NCBI GenBank assembly: GCA_016584495.1 | Contig: WAID01000002.1 | Location: 868,001 to 932,000, forward strand | From: Celoporthe dispersa | Lineage: Eukaryota > Ascomycota > Sordariomycetes > Diaporthales > Cryphonectriaceae | Reading direction: 5' to 3' | DNA: 64,000 nucleotides | Shown here: positions 1 to 11,840 of the stretch, piece after piece | How the letters are laid out: each line of letters starts with the position of its first letter | Numbering within the stretch: the first letter of the stretch is position 1 | Translations under genes and position numbers: made by a program | The notes under the pieces: model-generated | Databases searched by the model: none | What the model saw: the letters and a program-made list of their open reading frames with translations, nothing else | What the model was told of the DNA's origin: nothing

Positions 1-2061
1 TTCCACAGCCAAGCCCAGCTGGTCGTGCCATGGCCTGGCGGTGGCCGCGTCTCCTATTTTCTGTTTCCCCGTCGTCAGCTCAGCTATAGTCATCGCCAAG
101 GCGAGTCCATTCCTGCCGGCGGTGGGTCGGTACGAATCTTCACTGTTGGCGAGCCTTGGCGGCTGTTTCAGTTGGCCAGACGCACCTAGAGCGCAGGGGT
201 TTAGGGGGGGTGGGCGAGATTATACCGGGCCCGCTGTAAGACGCTTCACCCCCGGGCGGCCAAGAACACAGGCCTCACCGCCCTAACCTGCTGGAATCTC
301 TTTGCAGGGTCACCTGGGGCACCATCCCACCGCGCCCTCCTAAGCCTCCCACGTTTTAGGGGCCGAGTGCTGCCAACTCAGCAGTTGGCAGCGCAGCGGC
401 CATTGCGTCAGCCCAGACATTCCCACCCCCTCTCGCCCAAAAAAACCACACAATATGAGAGGTAGTATACCACCCATCAGGTTCGATACATTTTGTGCTA
501 CGGCGAGATGATTTGACGTTTCTCTAGCCGTGAGCCAGAAAGGCCAAGCAAACTTCACTGCCGGCTCGGGTGAAAAACAAGCAGTGACAAGCATTGGCCA
601 AGTTGGAAAGTAAGAAGAAAGGGGGGGGCACTGCCTCAAGTATTTGATCATGGGCGGACTGCAACAAGAATGCAACCTACTTACAATGTTGGCTCTTAGT
701 AGCCCCCTGCTCAGCGTTGACCTGTGCTTACGAGTGAGACCCAACGAGTATTCTTGCTCACCAGGACATTTTCTTTCTCCCCTCCCCACCAAGCCAGTAG
801 TGCAAGGGCCTTAAAAACAAGTCATGAATTAGGTTGATGCATAGGAGCATCTTGAGTTGATGCAAATCGCAGCGATCGTGCCTGATAGAGGTTGCAGGGC
901 GAGAATGATGGTCTGTAGAAGCGCATTTAAGACCTGCACAAGTAGTTGCGTAGAGATATTCTGCCCTAGATGATTCTAAAATTAGCTTGACTAGCAGACA
1001 TGTTATGGCGCTACCGACCAACTTGATACAAGCTTGCTGAGCCTCATCACGGTCCAAGGCACAGCAGGAATCCTACGACTCACTTGTACTGCGTGACAGT
1101 GTGAAATAAGCCTGGCTGGACTGTGACCGCCTCCATCATGATGCTGTGAACTGTGGTGAGGCTGATACTAATTACTGCGAATATCGACTGCCCTCAGATA
1201 CCTTCATCTGCTCAGATGGTCAATATTCGATGGCTGTCAGAACGAACCGACCTGGGCGGCTGGATGGCTAGGGCCTTGCTTACAACGCCGCCTACCCCCC
1301 CCCCCCAAATTGGCACAGGTCACGTTGACCCTCAGTATTTGTACAAATTGACACTGTCCATATGAGCATCTATGCATCAGTGATTGTCGGACCTTGGACC
1401 TCATAAGTCGACCGTATCAATGCTACCTAATCAATCCCTTCTTTTCTATATATACAAAAAATGAAGGAGAGAGAAAGAAGAAAAAAAAAGGAAAAAAGAA
1501 GAGAAAGGAGAGAAAGAGCAAGAAACAAAGCACCATCACCACTACGGCTCTCTCCTTGGGGCCCTCGAAAGACTTGATTCTGTAAGGATTTCGAGCCAGT
1601 GGTTATGACTTATTGATGCGCTCAGTCGTGTCTGCTGTGTAAGAAAAAGAAAAGCAAGAGATGGGCACAGTTTATGAGCATAGAGAAAGAGGAAGGAAGA
1701 GACGGGGCCGTGTGTCACTCCACACTGATACGCTCTTTCCCAACAAGCTTGCTCATATCTCCTGGTAACGCGACTTTTTATTTGAGTCGGTATTGTTGCT
1801 TGAATCACAGGCAGAACCGCGCTGCCGAACAACAAGCAGCATAGACAGACAATATGAACAGCAGTCTGAACATTCTGTTCGGTGCTGTCGTCACCAGCCA
1901 GCCCGTGCTGCCAAACAGAACATATAACAACTAATAGAGCCGCTTCGATGCTTCCTCCAACAACGATTCTTCTCCCACACATCGACTCCTGCCCAGGTCG
2001 AAACCCTCTGCACACCACCGCCGATACCTCCAGGCAAAAAGAGACAGGACAGGACCTCGTC
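1..2061. other. Intergenic, no gene recognised
   Basis: No reading frame here resembles a protein family I know, and the open frames are short and low in complexity. The stretch holds a run of about 12 C at 1295-1306 and a purine-rich tract (GA/AAG) at about 1463-1530. The last few hundred bases must include the promoter of the gene starting at 2062. No tRNA or rRNA signature was seen. Confidence 0.5.
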
Positions 2062-2756
2062 ATGGCGGGACCTCCTGCACAGAACCCCACCATCCTCTTC
2101 ATGTCACGAACCAACGACATCAAGGGCCTGGAAAAGCTCCAGGAGAAGGCCACGGTCAGACACGCACACTTCAACGAGTCCGGAGACGCCGCCGAAGTCA
2201 TCGACAGACACTTATCCGCCCAGGCGATGTGGATCGTCACGCCGGCCATCGCACAGCCCCGCCACCACCCAGCCGCGAACCTCCTGTCACGAAAAGTCGT
2301 CGAGTACGCCCAGAACGGCGGGACCGTCGTGCTCGACCGAATATTCAACTACATCACGCCAGACGACTTCAACGGCTGGATGCGGAATTTCTGGGATCTC
2401 CCCTGGCGGTATGGGTGCCACGCGACGACGATTGCGATCATCGAGCGCGGTGCCACTGGGCGAGATGCCAGCGGCGGGAGGGCTGGCAGCACGGACTGGT
2501 GCCCGTGTACAAGTCTCAGTTTGTGTGCCTCAGGAATGTGGAGCTCAAGGATGCGTGGTACGTGGTCCCGCGGGGGGCAAAGGACGCATCGCCGGACCGC
2601 AAGTCCTCGGGCCTGCCGTGGGACATATCTGGGCAGGCGCCGATCGCGTTCACCAAGGTCGGGAATGGGTGGCTGGGATGGGTGGGGGATGTGGACAACT
2701 CAGAGAACGCCGTGTCGGTGCTCTTGACAATGATGGGCCTGCAGGGCGATCAGTAA
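2062..2756 (+). CDS. ThuA/class I amidotransferase-like hypothetical protein, with one frame break
   Basis: The protein starts at ATG 2062 with a short beta-strand motif (TILFMSRTND). It continues through a helix and glycine-turn pattern (VEYAQNGGTVVLDRIF) and an aromatic segment (FWDLPWRYG). This order is that of fungal proteins in the ThuA / class I glutamine-amidotransferase-like fold; I do not see a clear catalytic Cys-His-Glu set, so no reaction is claimed. The frame is continuous from 2062 to about 2440. The conserved C-terminal half (GLVPVYKSQF, DAWYVVPRG, GNGWLGWVGDV) then lies in another frame up to the stop at 2756. One base appears to be missing at about 2441-2453. I tested GT and AG pairs around the break and none gives an intron of the right length class. 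With the base restored the protein would be about 231 residues. It could be a pseudogene, but other genes in the window show the same kind of break. Confidence 0.6.
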
Positions 2757-3073
2757 GGAGGAGAAGCCGGAAGGAGAGGGGGAGTTATGGCCTTGAGAGA
2801 GAGAGAGAGAGAAAGAGAGAGGTGGCCTGGCTCGGCTTCCCTAGTCCCCGCCCGCCGCAGATTTCGGGCTAATTCCATACGAGCAGGGATGGAGACCAGA
2901 TACAGACTTACGAGCGGGTGTAAAAAGACCAGTGCAACATACATGACTCGATTGCCTTCTTGCGAGATGTGTTATACTGGTCCTCCACAGCTGGATGGCG
3001 CCTCCCTCAGGCCGTATACTCTCCATCTACACCGACGGCTGGGAAATGTACCGGGAACACCCCACCCCCTGGT
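2757..3073. other. Convergent 3' region with (GA)n microsatellite
   Basis: This 317-base gap lies between two convergent genes. It holds a GA dinucleotide tract at about 2795-2821 and nothing else I can name. Confidence 0.6.
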
Positions 3074-4037
3074 CTACTGAGAAGACAACCAGATCCCAGC
3101 CCCAACAGCGGCCACCGCGATGATCAAGGGCGCAGATAACCTGAGGGCGCCGATGGCGACCTGTATACGCCTGCCCCGTGTCTCGGCCTGGAGCGCCACC
3201 GCCTCATTTGCCCGCGGGAACGGCACGTCTGCAGGCGGCACCGGGACGCCCAGGAAAGCACACAGCGGCTCCCAGCCCGAGCCCAGCTCGTATTCCAGCC
3301 TGCGCCCCGCAGGGACCACCTCGCGTACCGCCCGGAAGTACGCGTCGTACGCTGCACGCACCCGCGCGGCGTCGATGTCCTCCCGAGAGCTCCCGCCAAA
3401 GAACCCAAGCAGGACCTTCCTCATGGCGTGCACGGGCCGGATGCGCAGGAAGGTCGAGGTGAGGAGGGCCATGATGCTGGACAGGGGCTCCTTCATGACG
3501 GCGTCGCGGATGTGGGCCGTGAAGCTGGGCAGCCAGGCGTCGAAGTCCCGCTGGACGATGACCACCTTTGCGTCCGGGTAGGCCCTGACGAGCTCGAGCG
3601 CGAAGGGGGAGGCGAGGTCGGTTACCACGTCGTACCTGGTACCCCAGATCCTGTCCCAGTCGGCGCGGGTGTAGGGGGGTCTGGGCCGGGCGCCTGGCAC
3701 GGTGGGCCAGGTTGCCTCTGCGGCTTCCTCGATGAGGGACCATGGGCTTTCCTGTTTGGTTTGGGGGGGTGGGGGTTTCCCTCTGTCTCTCAGCAGCTCT
3801 TCGTATCTTTTCTTCTTCTTCTTCTAGAGGAGGAGAAGAAGAGAAGATGAATTCATGTAAAAAAAAAAAAAAAACCTAGTGGTCAAGTACCGTCATGTTC
3901 TCGAGCAGGCCATGGTGGGTCCTGAAGCCGAGGATCTTGTATGCCTGGGCCATAGACTTTGTGCCCATGCGGAAGAGGCCTGCATTGATCACCTTGAGGC
4001 CCTCGACATTATGAGACGAGGCCTCGAGTGTCGACAT
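3074..4037 (-). CDS. Sulfotransfer_4-type P-loop protein (fungal sulfotransferase family)
   Basis: Two exons on the minus strand: 4037-3891 and 3751-3074, with a 139-base intron (donor GTACTT, acceptor CAG) that joins in phase 0. The protein is 274 residues. Exon 1 gives the family's N-terminal P-loop (GLFRMGTKSM, residues 20-29) and the following helix (AQAYKILGF). Exon 2 gives DWDRIWGTRYD, then the hallmark strand YPDAKVVIVQRDFDAW. A C-terminal hydrophobic helix of about 20 residues (APLIIAVAAVGAGIWL) suggests a membrane tail. Family members are often mislabelled as NAD-dependent epimerases; the fold is that of a PAPS-dependent sulfotransferase (family knowledge), and the substrate is unknown. 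The intron contains long A and C/T homopolymers. The gene is divergent from the zinc transporter at 4675. Confidence 0.85.
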
Positions 4038-4674
4038 ATGGTCAAAGGAAGAGCAGATGCTCCTGAGAAGGAGAATATCCAGAAGGAAGTTTAAATAATA
4101 GTAGCAGCAGTAGTAGTATGGCGTCCTGGCAGCCCTCTACGATACCGTAGCAGTTCTCGATGAGGTGACGTTGAGGGACCCCTGCGCGGAACCTGCGGGT
4201 CCAAACCTAGGCGAACAGGCATCGATCCGAACCGCTGGGACTGGTGGGGTCCTCTGACAGGGGGGCAGCTTGGTGGTCTAGGTAGGCTAGGGTGCACTGG
4301 ACTGGAACTACAGGTGCGCTGAGTGACAGGGATAGAAAGCCACTCCCCCCCCCCCAAAAAAAAAAAGAGAGAGAATGAGATGATAGCTAACATGACGAAC
4401 CGAGCCCGAGGTCGGCGCCGGCTGACCCGCCCTACCCACTTCAACCAGCTCGCTAGGCTGGACGGCACGGCTGGAGGTTTTCCCCCTCATCTTGTTGTTT
4501 GTATACTTGGTAAATCTGGTGGTAGAAAGGCCCAGCAGTAGCAGCAGCAGCAGCAGACTGGAGCAAGGCTTTGTGTCTTCTGGTCGTGTCCTGCTGGCAG
4601 CTCTCCCTGCCCTCTCTCTCTCTCTCTCTCCCCCTTCAGAAGCATCGACACCGATACCTACCTCCTCATCAGCA
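4038..4674. promoter_or_regulatory. Divergent intergenic region between the sulfotransferase-like gene and the ZIP gene
   Basis: This 637-base region separates two divergent start codons, so it must carry both promoters (inference). Visible features are C and A runs at about 4349-4367, a CAG-type trinucleotide tract at about 4532-4557 and a TC tract at about 4613-4631 just upstream of the ZIP start. No TATA box could be assigned with confidence. Confidence 0.5.
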
Positions 4675-6038
4675 ATGCCTCTCCTGCATGTCAACTGGCC
4701 CAGGCTGTCCCTGGGCATTGTCATCTGCCTGGCCATAGCTCTCGTCCAGGCTGAGGTCACCAGCCATGGTGAGCCAGGCGAGACCCTCGGCTCAGCTGTC
4801 CTCAGCCTCGAGGAGCTCGACGATAAGCTTCAGGTACAGCAGGAGTCCTCTCCATATCTCTATGCCCTCCCTTCTTACCTGTACACTTATGCTGACTGAT
4901 GTTGCCCCTCCCCCCCCCCCCAACCCAGGAATGCTCCATCGTCAAATCCCTCACCACCCAGAAGCTCAACCGCCTCGCCAGCACCCCGTCCCACATAACC
5001 CGTCTCTTCGCCGTCCTCTTCCCCAGCGCCTCTCCCGCCGTCAACGCCCTCCTGGCCACCCTCTACATCTCCGGCCCGCCCAACTTCCTCCTCGCCCTCT
5101 GCCCGCCCAACATCGACCCTTCTTCCCTGTCCGTCATGGTGGCTTTTGCCGTGGGCGGCCTGATGGGCGACACGCTGTTCCACCTGCTGCCCGAGATCTT
5201 CCTGGGCGAGGACGACCTGGAGAGGGCCAGGCTGGTGCTCGTCGAGCCCAACAGGAACCTGCTGCTCGGCGTCGCCATCCTGCTGGGCTTCATGACGTTC
5301 GTGGCCATGGACAAGGGTCTGCGCATCGCGACAGGTGGTGAGGGTGGACACGACCACGGCGGCCACGCGCACGGCCACGCGCACGATGAGAAGGACGGGG
5401 CCACATCCACCGCCGTCGACGGTGCTGCTGCCGCCAACGGCGTCAAGTCCCGCAAGAAGGCGGCCGGCGCTGCCACCCCCGTGAAGCAGGAGGATGACGA
5501 CGACAGCGAGCCAAACAGCAGCGTCAAGCTGGGCGGCGTCCTCAACATGATCGCTGACTTCACGCACAACATCACAGACGGCCTGGCCATGTCCGCCTCC
5601 TTCTACGCCTCCCCAACCGTCGGCGCCACCACCACCATGGCCGTCTTCTTCCACGAGATCCCCCACGAGGTCGGCGACTTTGCCCTGCTGATCCAGTCCG
5701 GCTTCTCCAAGCGCGCCGCCATGGGCGCGCAGTTCGTCACCGCCCTGGGCGCCCTGCTCGGCACGCTGATTGGTATCGCGGTGCAGGAGCTAGGTGGCGC
5801 GGGCGACTCGGAGCTGATGCCCATGGACGGTGGTATCTGGGGCACGAGCCTGACCTATGGCGACCTCCTCCTGCCCTTCACGGCCGGCACGTTTCTCTAC
5901 GTCGGCACTGTGGCTGTGATTCCTGAGCTGCTCGAGACGGGCAGGAACAAGAGGGAGGAGCTGCTGAAGACGCTCAGCCAGTTTGCGGCTATCGCGCTGG
6001 GTGCTGGGATTATGCTCTGGATTTCGTGGAGCGATTGA
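4675..6038 (+). CDS. ZIP family zinc transporter, YKE4/SLC39A7 type
   Basis: Exons 4675-4833 and 4929-6038; the 95-base intron (CAG/GTACAG to CCAG) joins LDDKLQ to ECSIVKS in phase 0. The protein is 422 residues. It has an N-terminal signal-like hydrophobic segment (LSLGIVICLAIALVQA) and ZIP membrane helices starting at VAFAVGGLMGDTLFHLLPE. A His/Asp/Gly-rich cytosolic loop follows (HDHGGHAHGHAHD) with an acidic patch. The two metal-binding helices carry HNITDG and HEIPHEVGD, the signature of the KE4/LIV-1 branch. Members move zinc across ER or Golgi membranes into the cytosol (family knowledge); the location here is inferred. The last helix ends IMLWISW close to the C-terminus, as in relatives. 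The gene has no frame breaks. Confidence 0.93.
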
Positions 6039-6403
6039 TTGGGGCGACGGGAAACACAGACGACCAACGGTGGATAGATGGATACCCTTCTGAACGACCA
6101 GACACATAATGTATTCTTAACCTTCCTTATTTTTTTTTTAAGTTAAAGTCGTCAGGATGTCGTAGATCCCTGGCTGATATGACGCACACAGTGCAATAGA
6201 CGTATCAAGATAATACAAGGGGGGGAGGGGGGAGGGGGAGGGGAAGCCAAATGTCTCCACCCAAGGGAATAAGCTGCCTACAGTAGACTGCGCCTCTTCA
6301 CGAAAGACAAACTCGACAGATTATATTAAATCCATCTAACCCTTGCCTCTTCTACCGGTCTAAATCGGCATCACAGCCCTTAGGGAGAATTTGTCCAGCA
6401 ACC
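6039..6403. other. Short intergenic spacer
   Basis: Between two genes in tandem. It contains a T run at about 6129-6137 and G-rich runs at about 6221-6243. It probably holds the ZIP 3' UTR and the promoter of the next gene. No gene seen. Confidence 0.5.
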
Positions 6404-7054
6404 ATGTCGCCAAACAACTGCAGGGTATTTCCCATCTACTGCACCGCAGAGCTGCCCTCCACCGTATGTAGATAAGTACCTGATACACATCAAGCATTCC
6501 CCCAAAATGCAAGCTGCTCAACGTATGGGTGTAAATAGGTCATAGATAAACTCCTGACCGAAGCTCAAGCCGCCAGCGAAGACATCGCCCCGGGGACACA
6601 GCCCTCCCTAGCAGTCATGACAACAGCAACAGCCACCTCCCCACCAGACACCGCCACGCACCCACCCACAACATCCTTCACCACTCCATATGCCGGCATG
6701 ACCCTGCAGGGGCTACACCAGGTCTTCATGGCACAGTTCGGCGGGGCCACAACCTGTCACAACAAGACCTTCTTCGCCGTCCTGGATGAGCGGACGCTTG
6801 AGGACGAGAGCGCGCTGTTAGTTGCGCTGAAGAAGGACGACGAAGCAGATGGGGTCGAGACGGTCAGGGTGGCCTTTGATCAGGTCCAGCAGCTCCTGAT
6901 CTCCTGGGAAATGGCGTGTGGGAGCATCGAGGAGGTGCAGGCCATCGTATTGGACGCACCGGGAGGTGTGTATGATAGGAGAGCCGTCACTGCCAGGCCG
7001 CCTGTTCTCAAGGGTGGTCCGGCGCCGAGAATAAGATTGGGTGAAGGGAATTGA
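6404..7054 (+). CDS. DUF6924-like hypothetical protein
   Basis: Two exons, 6404-6463 and 6539-7054. The 75-base intron has donor GTATGT and acceptor ATAG and joins in phase 0, giving 191 residues starting MSPNNCRVFPIY. The ATG at 6404 has a good fungal context (AACC before it). The core pattern is PYAGMT, then a long helix, then FFAVLDERTLEDESALLV, then VRVAFDQVQQLLISWEM, ending in GGVYDR. This order of a GMT motif, a LDERTLED strand and a final GVY matches proteins carrying the DUF6924 domain as I remember it. The usual N-terminal RTDFSD strand of that domain is not evident, and a Thr/Pro-rich linker (residues about 46-65) takes its place. The function is unknown. A shorter model starting at the ATG at 6617 is possible but would lose the strand before the linker. 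Confidence 0.65.
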
Positions 7055-7441
7055 AATAGGCTTCATTAAGGAAAACCGAGTGTTTGCATTCTGGCTGGTT
7101 GATATGTGTCAAGCAAGGGACAACGTCTAACACACAGGTAGACCTAGAGTGTGCCACAATTTCCGGTATATAAAAGTCGTGACCAAAAAGAAAAAAGTGA
7201 AAATTGAACAGATCAGCTCCGCTATGCATATACAAACATTGGTGTGAAATTTTCTCCCGAGGCACATCCTAAAGAAAGCCATACTGTGAAAGAAGATATG
7301 AGTCTTCAGATATTCATCCACGTAGATGAGATATTGAACGAGAAAAGAAAGAAGAAAAGAAAAAAAGAAAAGCATGCGGTTGGACTGTGACACGACATAT
7401 TAGCAGATGGAGGATGACATCCGTGTGGGTAGCTTTGCTCT
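7055..7441. other. Convergent 3' intergenic region
   Basis: This AT-rich 387-base spacer lies between convergent genes. It has an A/G tract at about 7340-7370. Nothing gene-like was seen. Confidence 0.5.
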
Positions 7442-10400
7442 TCAGTTGTCATGCCGAGGCACACGATCTTTCCGATATCGATCCAGGAGTTCCACGTCTG
7501 AAGGCCTTCGGGCGAGAGAGATGGCAGTGTTGCCAATTCCGTCTCGAGCATCCATATCGGCGCCACGGGACAGCAGGAGATTAATCATTGCGCTCCGATC
7601 GTGACCGAGGGTCTTGTCGTCCTTCAGTGGCCGATCATGAGGGCTCCACCAGGATAACTCGTCATCATCGCCCACGATATGCATGAGGAACGTCCAGCCC
7701 CTGCTATCGGTCGCATTGATGTCCGCATGGTGAGAAAGAAGCAGCTCTGCCACGGAGACATCCCTTGCCTGCATCAGCGCAGTCTCCGAGCTGCTTGACA
7801 CGTACTTGCCGTCCTTGGTCCGCCCTTCCACGTCTTCGCACTTTTTGAGCATCAAGGCGATGATCTCTCGCCTCATAGCCGCTCCGGGGGCTCCAGGCCG
7901 TTTGAGACATTCCAGCTGCCAGCGCAGTGCTGTCCTCCCTTTGAAATCACGTCTGTCCAGATCCTGCGGCGTGCTGTGCTGCAGCATCAGCGCTGCTACT
8001 GCTGGATTCTGAAGATGGTGGAGCGGTGTGCGCCCGAGGAAATCGCCTTCCGACACTCGGGCCCCGACTCCCATGAGGCTGTCGAGGCATCGTAGTGTCC
8101 TGTTGTCACCATGCCTCGCCACAAGGTGAAGCAGGGTTTCGGTCTGCCCACCCCTTTTGTTCATAGACCACTTGCTGCCGAACTTCATGTTGAGGTCTGC
8201 ACCGTGTCTGTGCAGAATCTCGATCGTGCTCGCGTGTCCGTTCATCACCGCGACCAACAGCGCAGTCTTGAGGAGATCACCATCGCCTTCAGCATCTGCT
8301 TGTCTTTCCTCGAGCGCTTTTGTGACTGCAAAGTCCAAGCCCGCGAAAGCGTAGAGCCACAGCTGGGATAAGATGCTGAACGACCCATCGAACCAGTGCC
8401 AGCGTTCAGCGCTCAGCTGCTGTCGGACAGAGTGCTGTTGACAACAGTCCCTCAAGATCCACAAGCGAGGCCCGACGCCCTGGATGTCACACAGCTGGAG
8501 AGCCTGCGCTTGCAGAGATGAACCTGCTTGTCTTGACATCCTGAAATGGAAATCCCAGAAAGAACTGGCGTATTCCACGAAAGGATGGTTCTGAAACAAC
8601 GGGGATCGAACTGGCACGTGCCATGTGCTCACGGTGCTAGGTGCCTGGTATTTTGGCAGCTTCTCAGAAAAGGACGCTGCCTCATGTCGGAACTCCTCCA
8701 GGAGGAGAAACTCCATACAGATCTTTGCTAGGAAAAACTGTGCCTCATCCAATGAGATGCTGTGGCACCACCGGGGCACTGACGCTTTCCGTACGATATG
8801 CTTTGACGGGAGCAAGAAGTCGATGACTGTTTGGTGGAAAAATGTCACCGTGCCAGAAGAGATGGACAACATCAGCCCACATTGTTGGTTCAGCCGAACA
8901 GCAAAGTCCTCGTCATGCTCTTCTAGATCAAGGTCTGCCAACTTCCCCGGGTATTTCATGGTCGCCGGGTCCACCTCCATTGCCATGGCCTCCCTGAGTT
9001 CTGTTACTGTCAGTGGTCTGTGGGCAGCCAGCAGGATACAAAACGCCCGCCTCACCACATCGGTGACCACATCGACATTCGAGGCACACGAGTTGGACAA
9101 GGACTGCTCGAGAAGATTCTCGTATGCATCCTCCACCGTGGTTGGCAGATGCTGCAGCTCCCTGTCGATGCCCTTTGGCGTGCGCTGAATGTGGCTTGCG
9201 TGGTTTAGATACTCGAACACGAGGTGGACCCAGAGGTAGGTTCGATCAGGGTGGCGGCCCTGGCCAAGAAGTCTTGCCTCAAGTGATCGCTGAGTGCTCG
9301 TCGGTAGGCCCTTGCAGTATTCTGCGATACGTGTCCTGGTGACGAGGCTCACCTCCTGCTCTATCTCAGGGGCGAAATGATCGCCGGAGATCCCGACGCA
9401 GTAATTCGAAAGGTCTCTATGCGCTTTGTTCAGCCGGCGCGATCGCCTTCCTGTGAGAAGAAACCTGACAGCTTTCTCTCGGCCAGCCGTCGTGTGGAGC
9501 TTTCTCAGCTTCTGGACAAGCCTATCGATATCTTCGCCGGCACACTCATCAAGCGCGTCAATGACAAACACCAGCCTCCCCGCAGCCCGGTCGTTGATGG
9601 CATTCTGTAGGATCTCCCACAGTATCGAAGGCGACTTGGCGACGTCCTTGTGCTTTCGGACATGCTCTTTCGCGTGCTTGATGAGCACCTCGTTCTGAGA
9701 CAGCAGCTGGTGGAGCAGCGAGGCAAGCGCCGGGGCCAGGGAGTCCTGCACCCGTTCCTTGAAGAAGAAGTAGCAGACTGTGCTGGAAGGATCTTCCTGC
9801 GGGATGACGCAGTCGATCATGTACTTGCAGAGGACGGATTTTCCACAGCCTGGTCCAGCCGTCAGGGTGAGGATTCCGTGGGACTGCCCGTGCAGCCAGT
9901 CCTGAACCTGCTGCTGCCTGAGGAACCACTGGCAGGTCCCTGACACGGCGTCTGGCAGCGAGTCCTTCAGGTCGACGTACGACTTCTGTCCCGAAGTTGT
10001 TTCGGGCGCCAAGGCCCGCAGGCACGCCATGTCCTCCCTGGCCGAGGAGGTGGTCGAGCTGCTCCTGCTGCACGCGCACCCCTTCCGATACGATCGCGCT
10101 GTTCCTCCTCATCTCGCGGAGCTGTGCATGGGCAACCTCCGACAGGCCCTCAATCTTACCGATTGCGGCATTGATGCTTCCCTGAATGGCGATCAGGGCT
10201 TCGTTACTCGCCAGGTTCTGGACTACGTTCAGGTCATCGTTAACGGTGACCTCAAGCCTCTTGACCCGCTCAAGGCTTTCTTTCCAGTCACCGATACCTA
10301 GTGCGTCCTTGACGGCGGACTTGAACTGGTTGAAAGCATGAACGACACCCCTGACCTGCAGATCGATCATGTGCTCGTAGAGGGATATGAGCTGGTCTTG

Positions 10401-11840
10401 CATTGTCTCCCTCGCAAGCTTGTCCTCCATGCGCTGGATGACGAGCTCCAGCTGTGCGTAGTAGGAGGAGCGCATAGTGACGTATGTGACCGCCCTCAGT
10501 CGTGCTTCGTTCTGAGTCCTCGGGTTGGTCAGGAGAGGGAGGAAGACGCGCACTACCCCCCAGGCAAGAGAGGCGTGGGGTGAGATCTGTACAGCGCCGC
10601 TGATCCAGTCATCGAAGAATGAGAGGACCTTTCCGAACCTATACAAGGAAGCCCTGGTGGTGCTTTTCCCCTTGAAATGATGCCGTCTGAAGATGTCATT
10701 GAGCTGATCTCGGCGGGTGCAGGGGTCAGCACTGATCTTGTTAGGAGGGAGCTTGAGATCCGTGTAGGCTTCAGCGTCGTCCGAGGTTGATGACAGGTGT
10801 CTCGAAAGAAGCCTCTCGAATTTTTCGACCGCTTCACTCTTGTCCGTGTCCTCTTTGATTCGCTGGTACGCCTTATCCCAGAGCGTGAGCTTGTAAGGTG
10901 CGGCGTTGACAGGCGCATTATCGGCAGGAGCGATCTTGCGAGTGGCACTACTGCCGGGGGCAGTGTCGCCAATGGTAGTGTGGTCAGGAGCGATGCTACC
11001 AAGAACAGCATTGTTAGGAAGAGCGCTGCCAGGAGTAGTCTTGCCAGTGGCCGTGTTATTGGGGATCGCATTGGTAGGGGGGGTGTTGACAGGCACGGCG
11101 CTGCCCGGGACAGCTCGAGTGCTGCCAGTGGCAGTGTTGTCGAAGCCGGCATTGCGAGTTTCAATGCCGAGAGGCAGGTCTTTGCTCGGGACAGGCGGGC
11201 CAGTATGGACAGGAAAGATACTGCGAGGAACCGATGTGCTGTTGTGTCGAGGAGCCGCATTTCCAGGGACGGTCCTGCGAGGAACGGTATTGCCAGTACT
11301 GCCGGGAAGAATAGGGCGGCCAGAGACAGGGCGGCCATTGACAGTATTGTCCAGGCGAGTGTGTCCGAAAAAAGCAGCGGCAGGGGTGGGCATGTTACGA
11401 GGAATACTGCTGGGACCCACGTCGCCGGGCTTGGGCTCAGCAGCGGAGACTACCGAGTAGTCCCTTCCCCCGTGACTGAGACCACCAGCTCCTCCCTCGT
11501 GGTCCCAGAACATCCTGTACAGCTCCTTGCCCTCGCTCAGCTCCGGGTGCTCGCCGGAGCATCCCTTGGGCATGGGGACCTCCGCCGCGGCCGGTGCCAG
11601 CTGCGGGAGCACCACGGCTGACGGCATCGCCTGGACAATCACCTGCCCTCCGTGGAGGGCAAGCAGCAGCTTCCAGGACACGGCGTCCGAGGGGTTGTCG
11701 CTGCTCTTCCTTCCGAACCGGTGGCGGATGGACTTTAGGACCCGGAGCTTGTCCTTGATGGCGGGGGCCCGCTCTCTGGCGGCAAGGTCTGCTTGGGCCG
11801 TGTTCATGGTGTCTATCAGATGGCGAGACATGCCAGCCAT
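7442..11840 (-). CDS. NLR-type receptor: NACHT_N, NACHT NTPase, ankyrin repeats (one frame break)
   Basis: Read from ATG 11840 to the stop at 7442, with one base removed near 10036-10038, this is a 1465-residue STAND protein. Residues 1-130 are unassigned. Residues about 181-315 are a tandem pentapeptide region. Residues about 318-590 begin LWDKAYQRIKED and match the NACHT_N domain that precedes NWD-type NACHT NTPases. The NACHT domain follows: entry motif GTCQWFL, Walker A AGPGCGKS (about 662-669), Walker B RLVFVIDALDEC (about 755). The last 260 residues are ankyrin repeats (GHASTIEILHRHGADLN, GRTPLHHL, LLLSRGADMDARD). Such proteins act in the cytosol in non-self recognition and heterokaryon incompatibility (family knowledge); the ligand here is unknown. 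The break separates LDHLLGQ from EDMACLRAL, which read through if one G of CCAGGGAG is dropped. A 58-base intron (donor GTATCG) would also restore the frame but has no branch site and removes the conserved coiled coil. Confidence 0.8.
10896..11285 (-). repeat. Degenerate 15-base tandem repeat encoding pentapeptides
   Basis: Inside the NLR gene the codons repeat in units of five. From residue 241 to 315 the units read TRAVP, GSAVP, VNTPP, TNAIP, then continue through GSALP, GSIAP, GDTAP and end ADNAP, VNAAP. Proline recurs every fifth residue at 205, 210, 215, 245, 250, 255 and 260, and again from 270 to 315 with gaps. An earlier block (VPRRT, VPGNA, APRHN; residues 186-200) has the same period in a different phase. 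The DNA shows a matching degenerate 15-base period. It is not the A(D/N)LXX pentapeptide family, because the central Leu is absent. Confidence 0.75.

Noticed and set aside
6617..7054. Single-exon model of the DUF6924-like gene starting at 6617
   Set aside because: The two-exon model has good splice sites, a phase-0 join and a better start context, and recovers a plausible N-terminal strand.
9982..10098. A 58-base intron (GTATCG to GGGAG) in the NLR gene as an explanation of the frame change
   Set aside because: It has no branch site or pyrimidine tract and would delete a coiled-coil segment (QQEQLDHLLGQ) that reads straight into EDMACLRAL if one G is dropped. The same one-base problem occurs in many other genes here.
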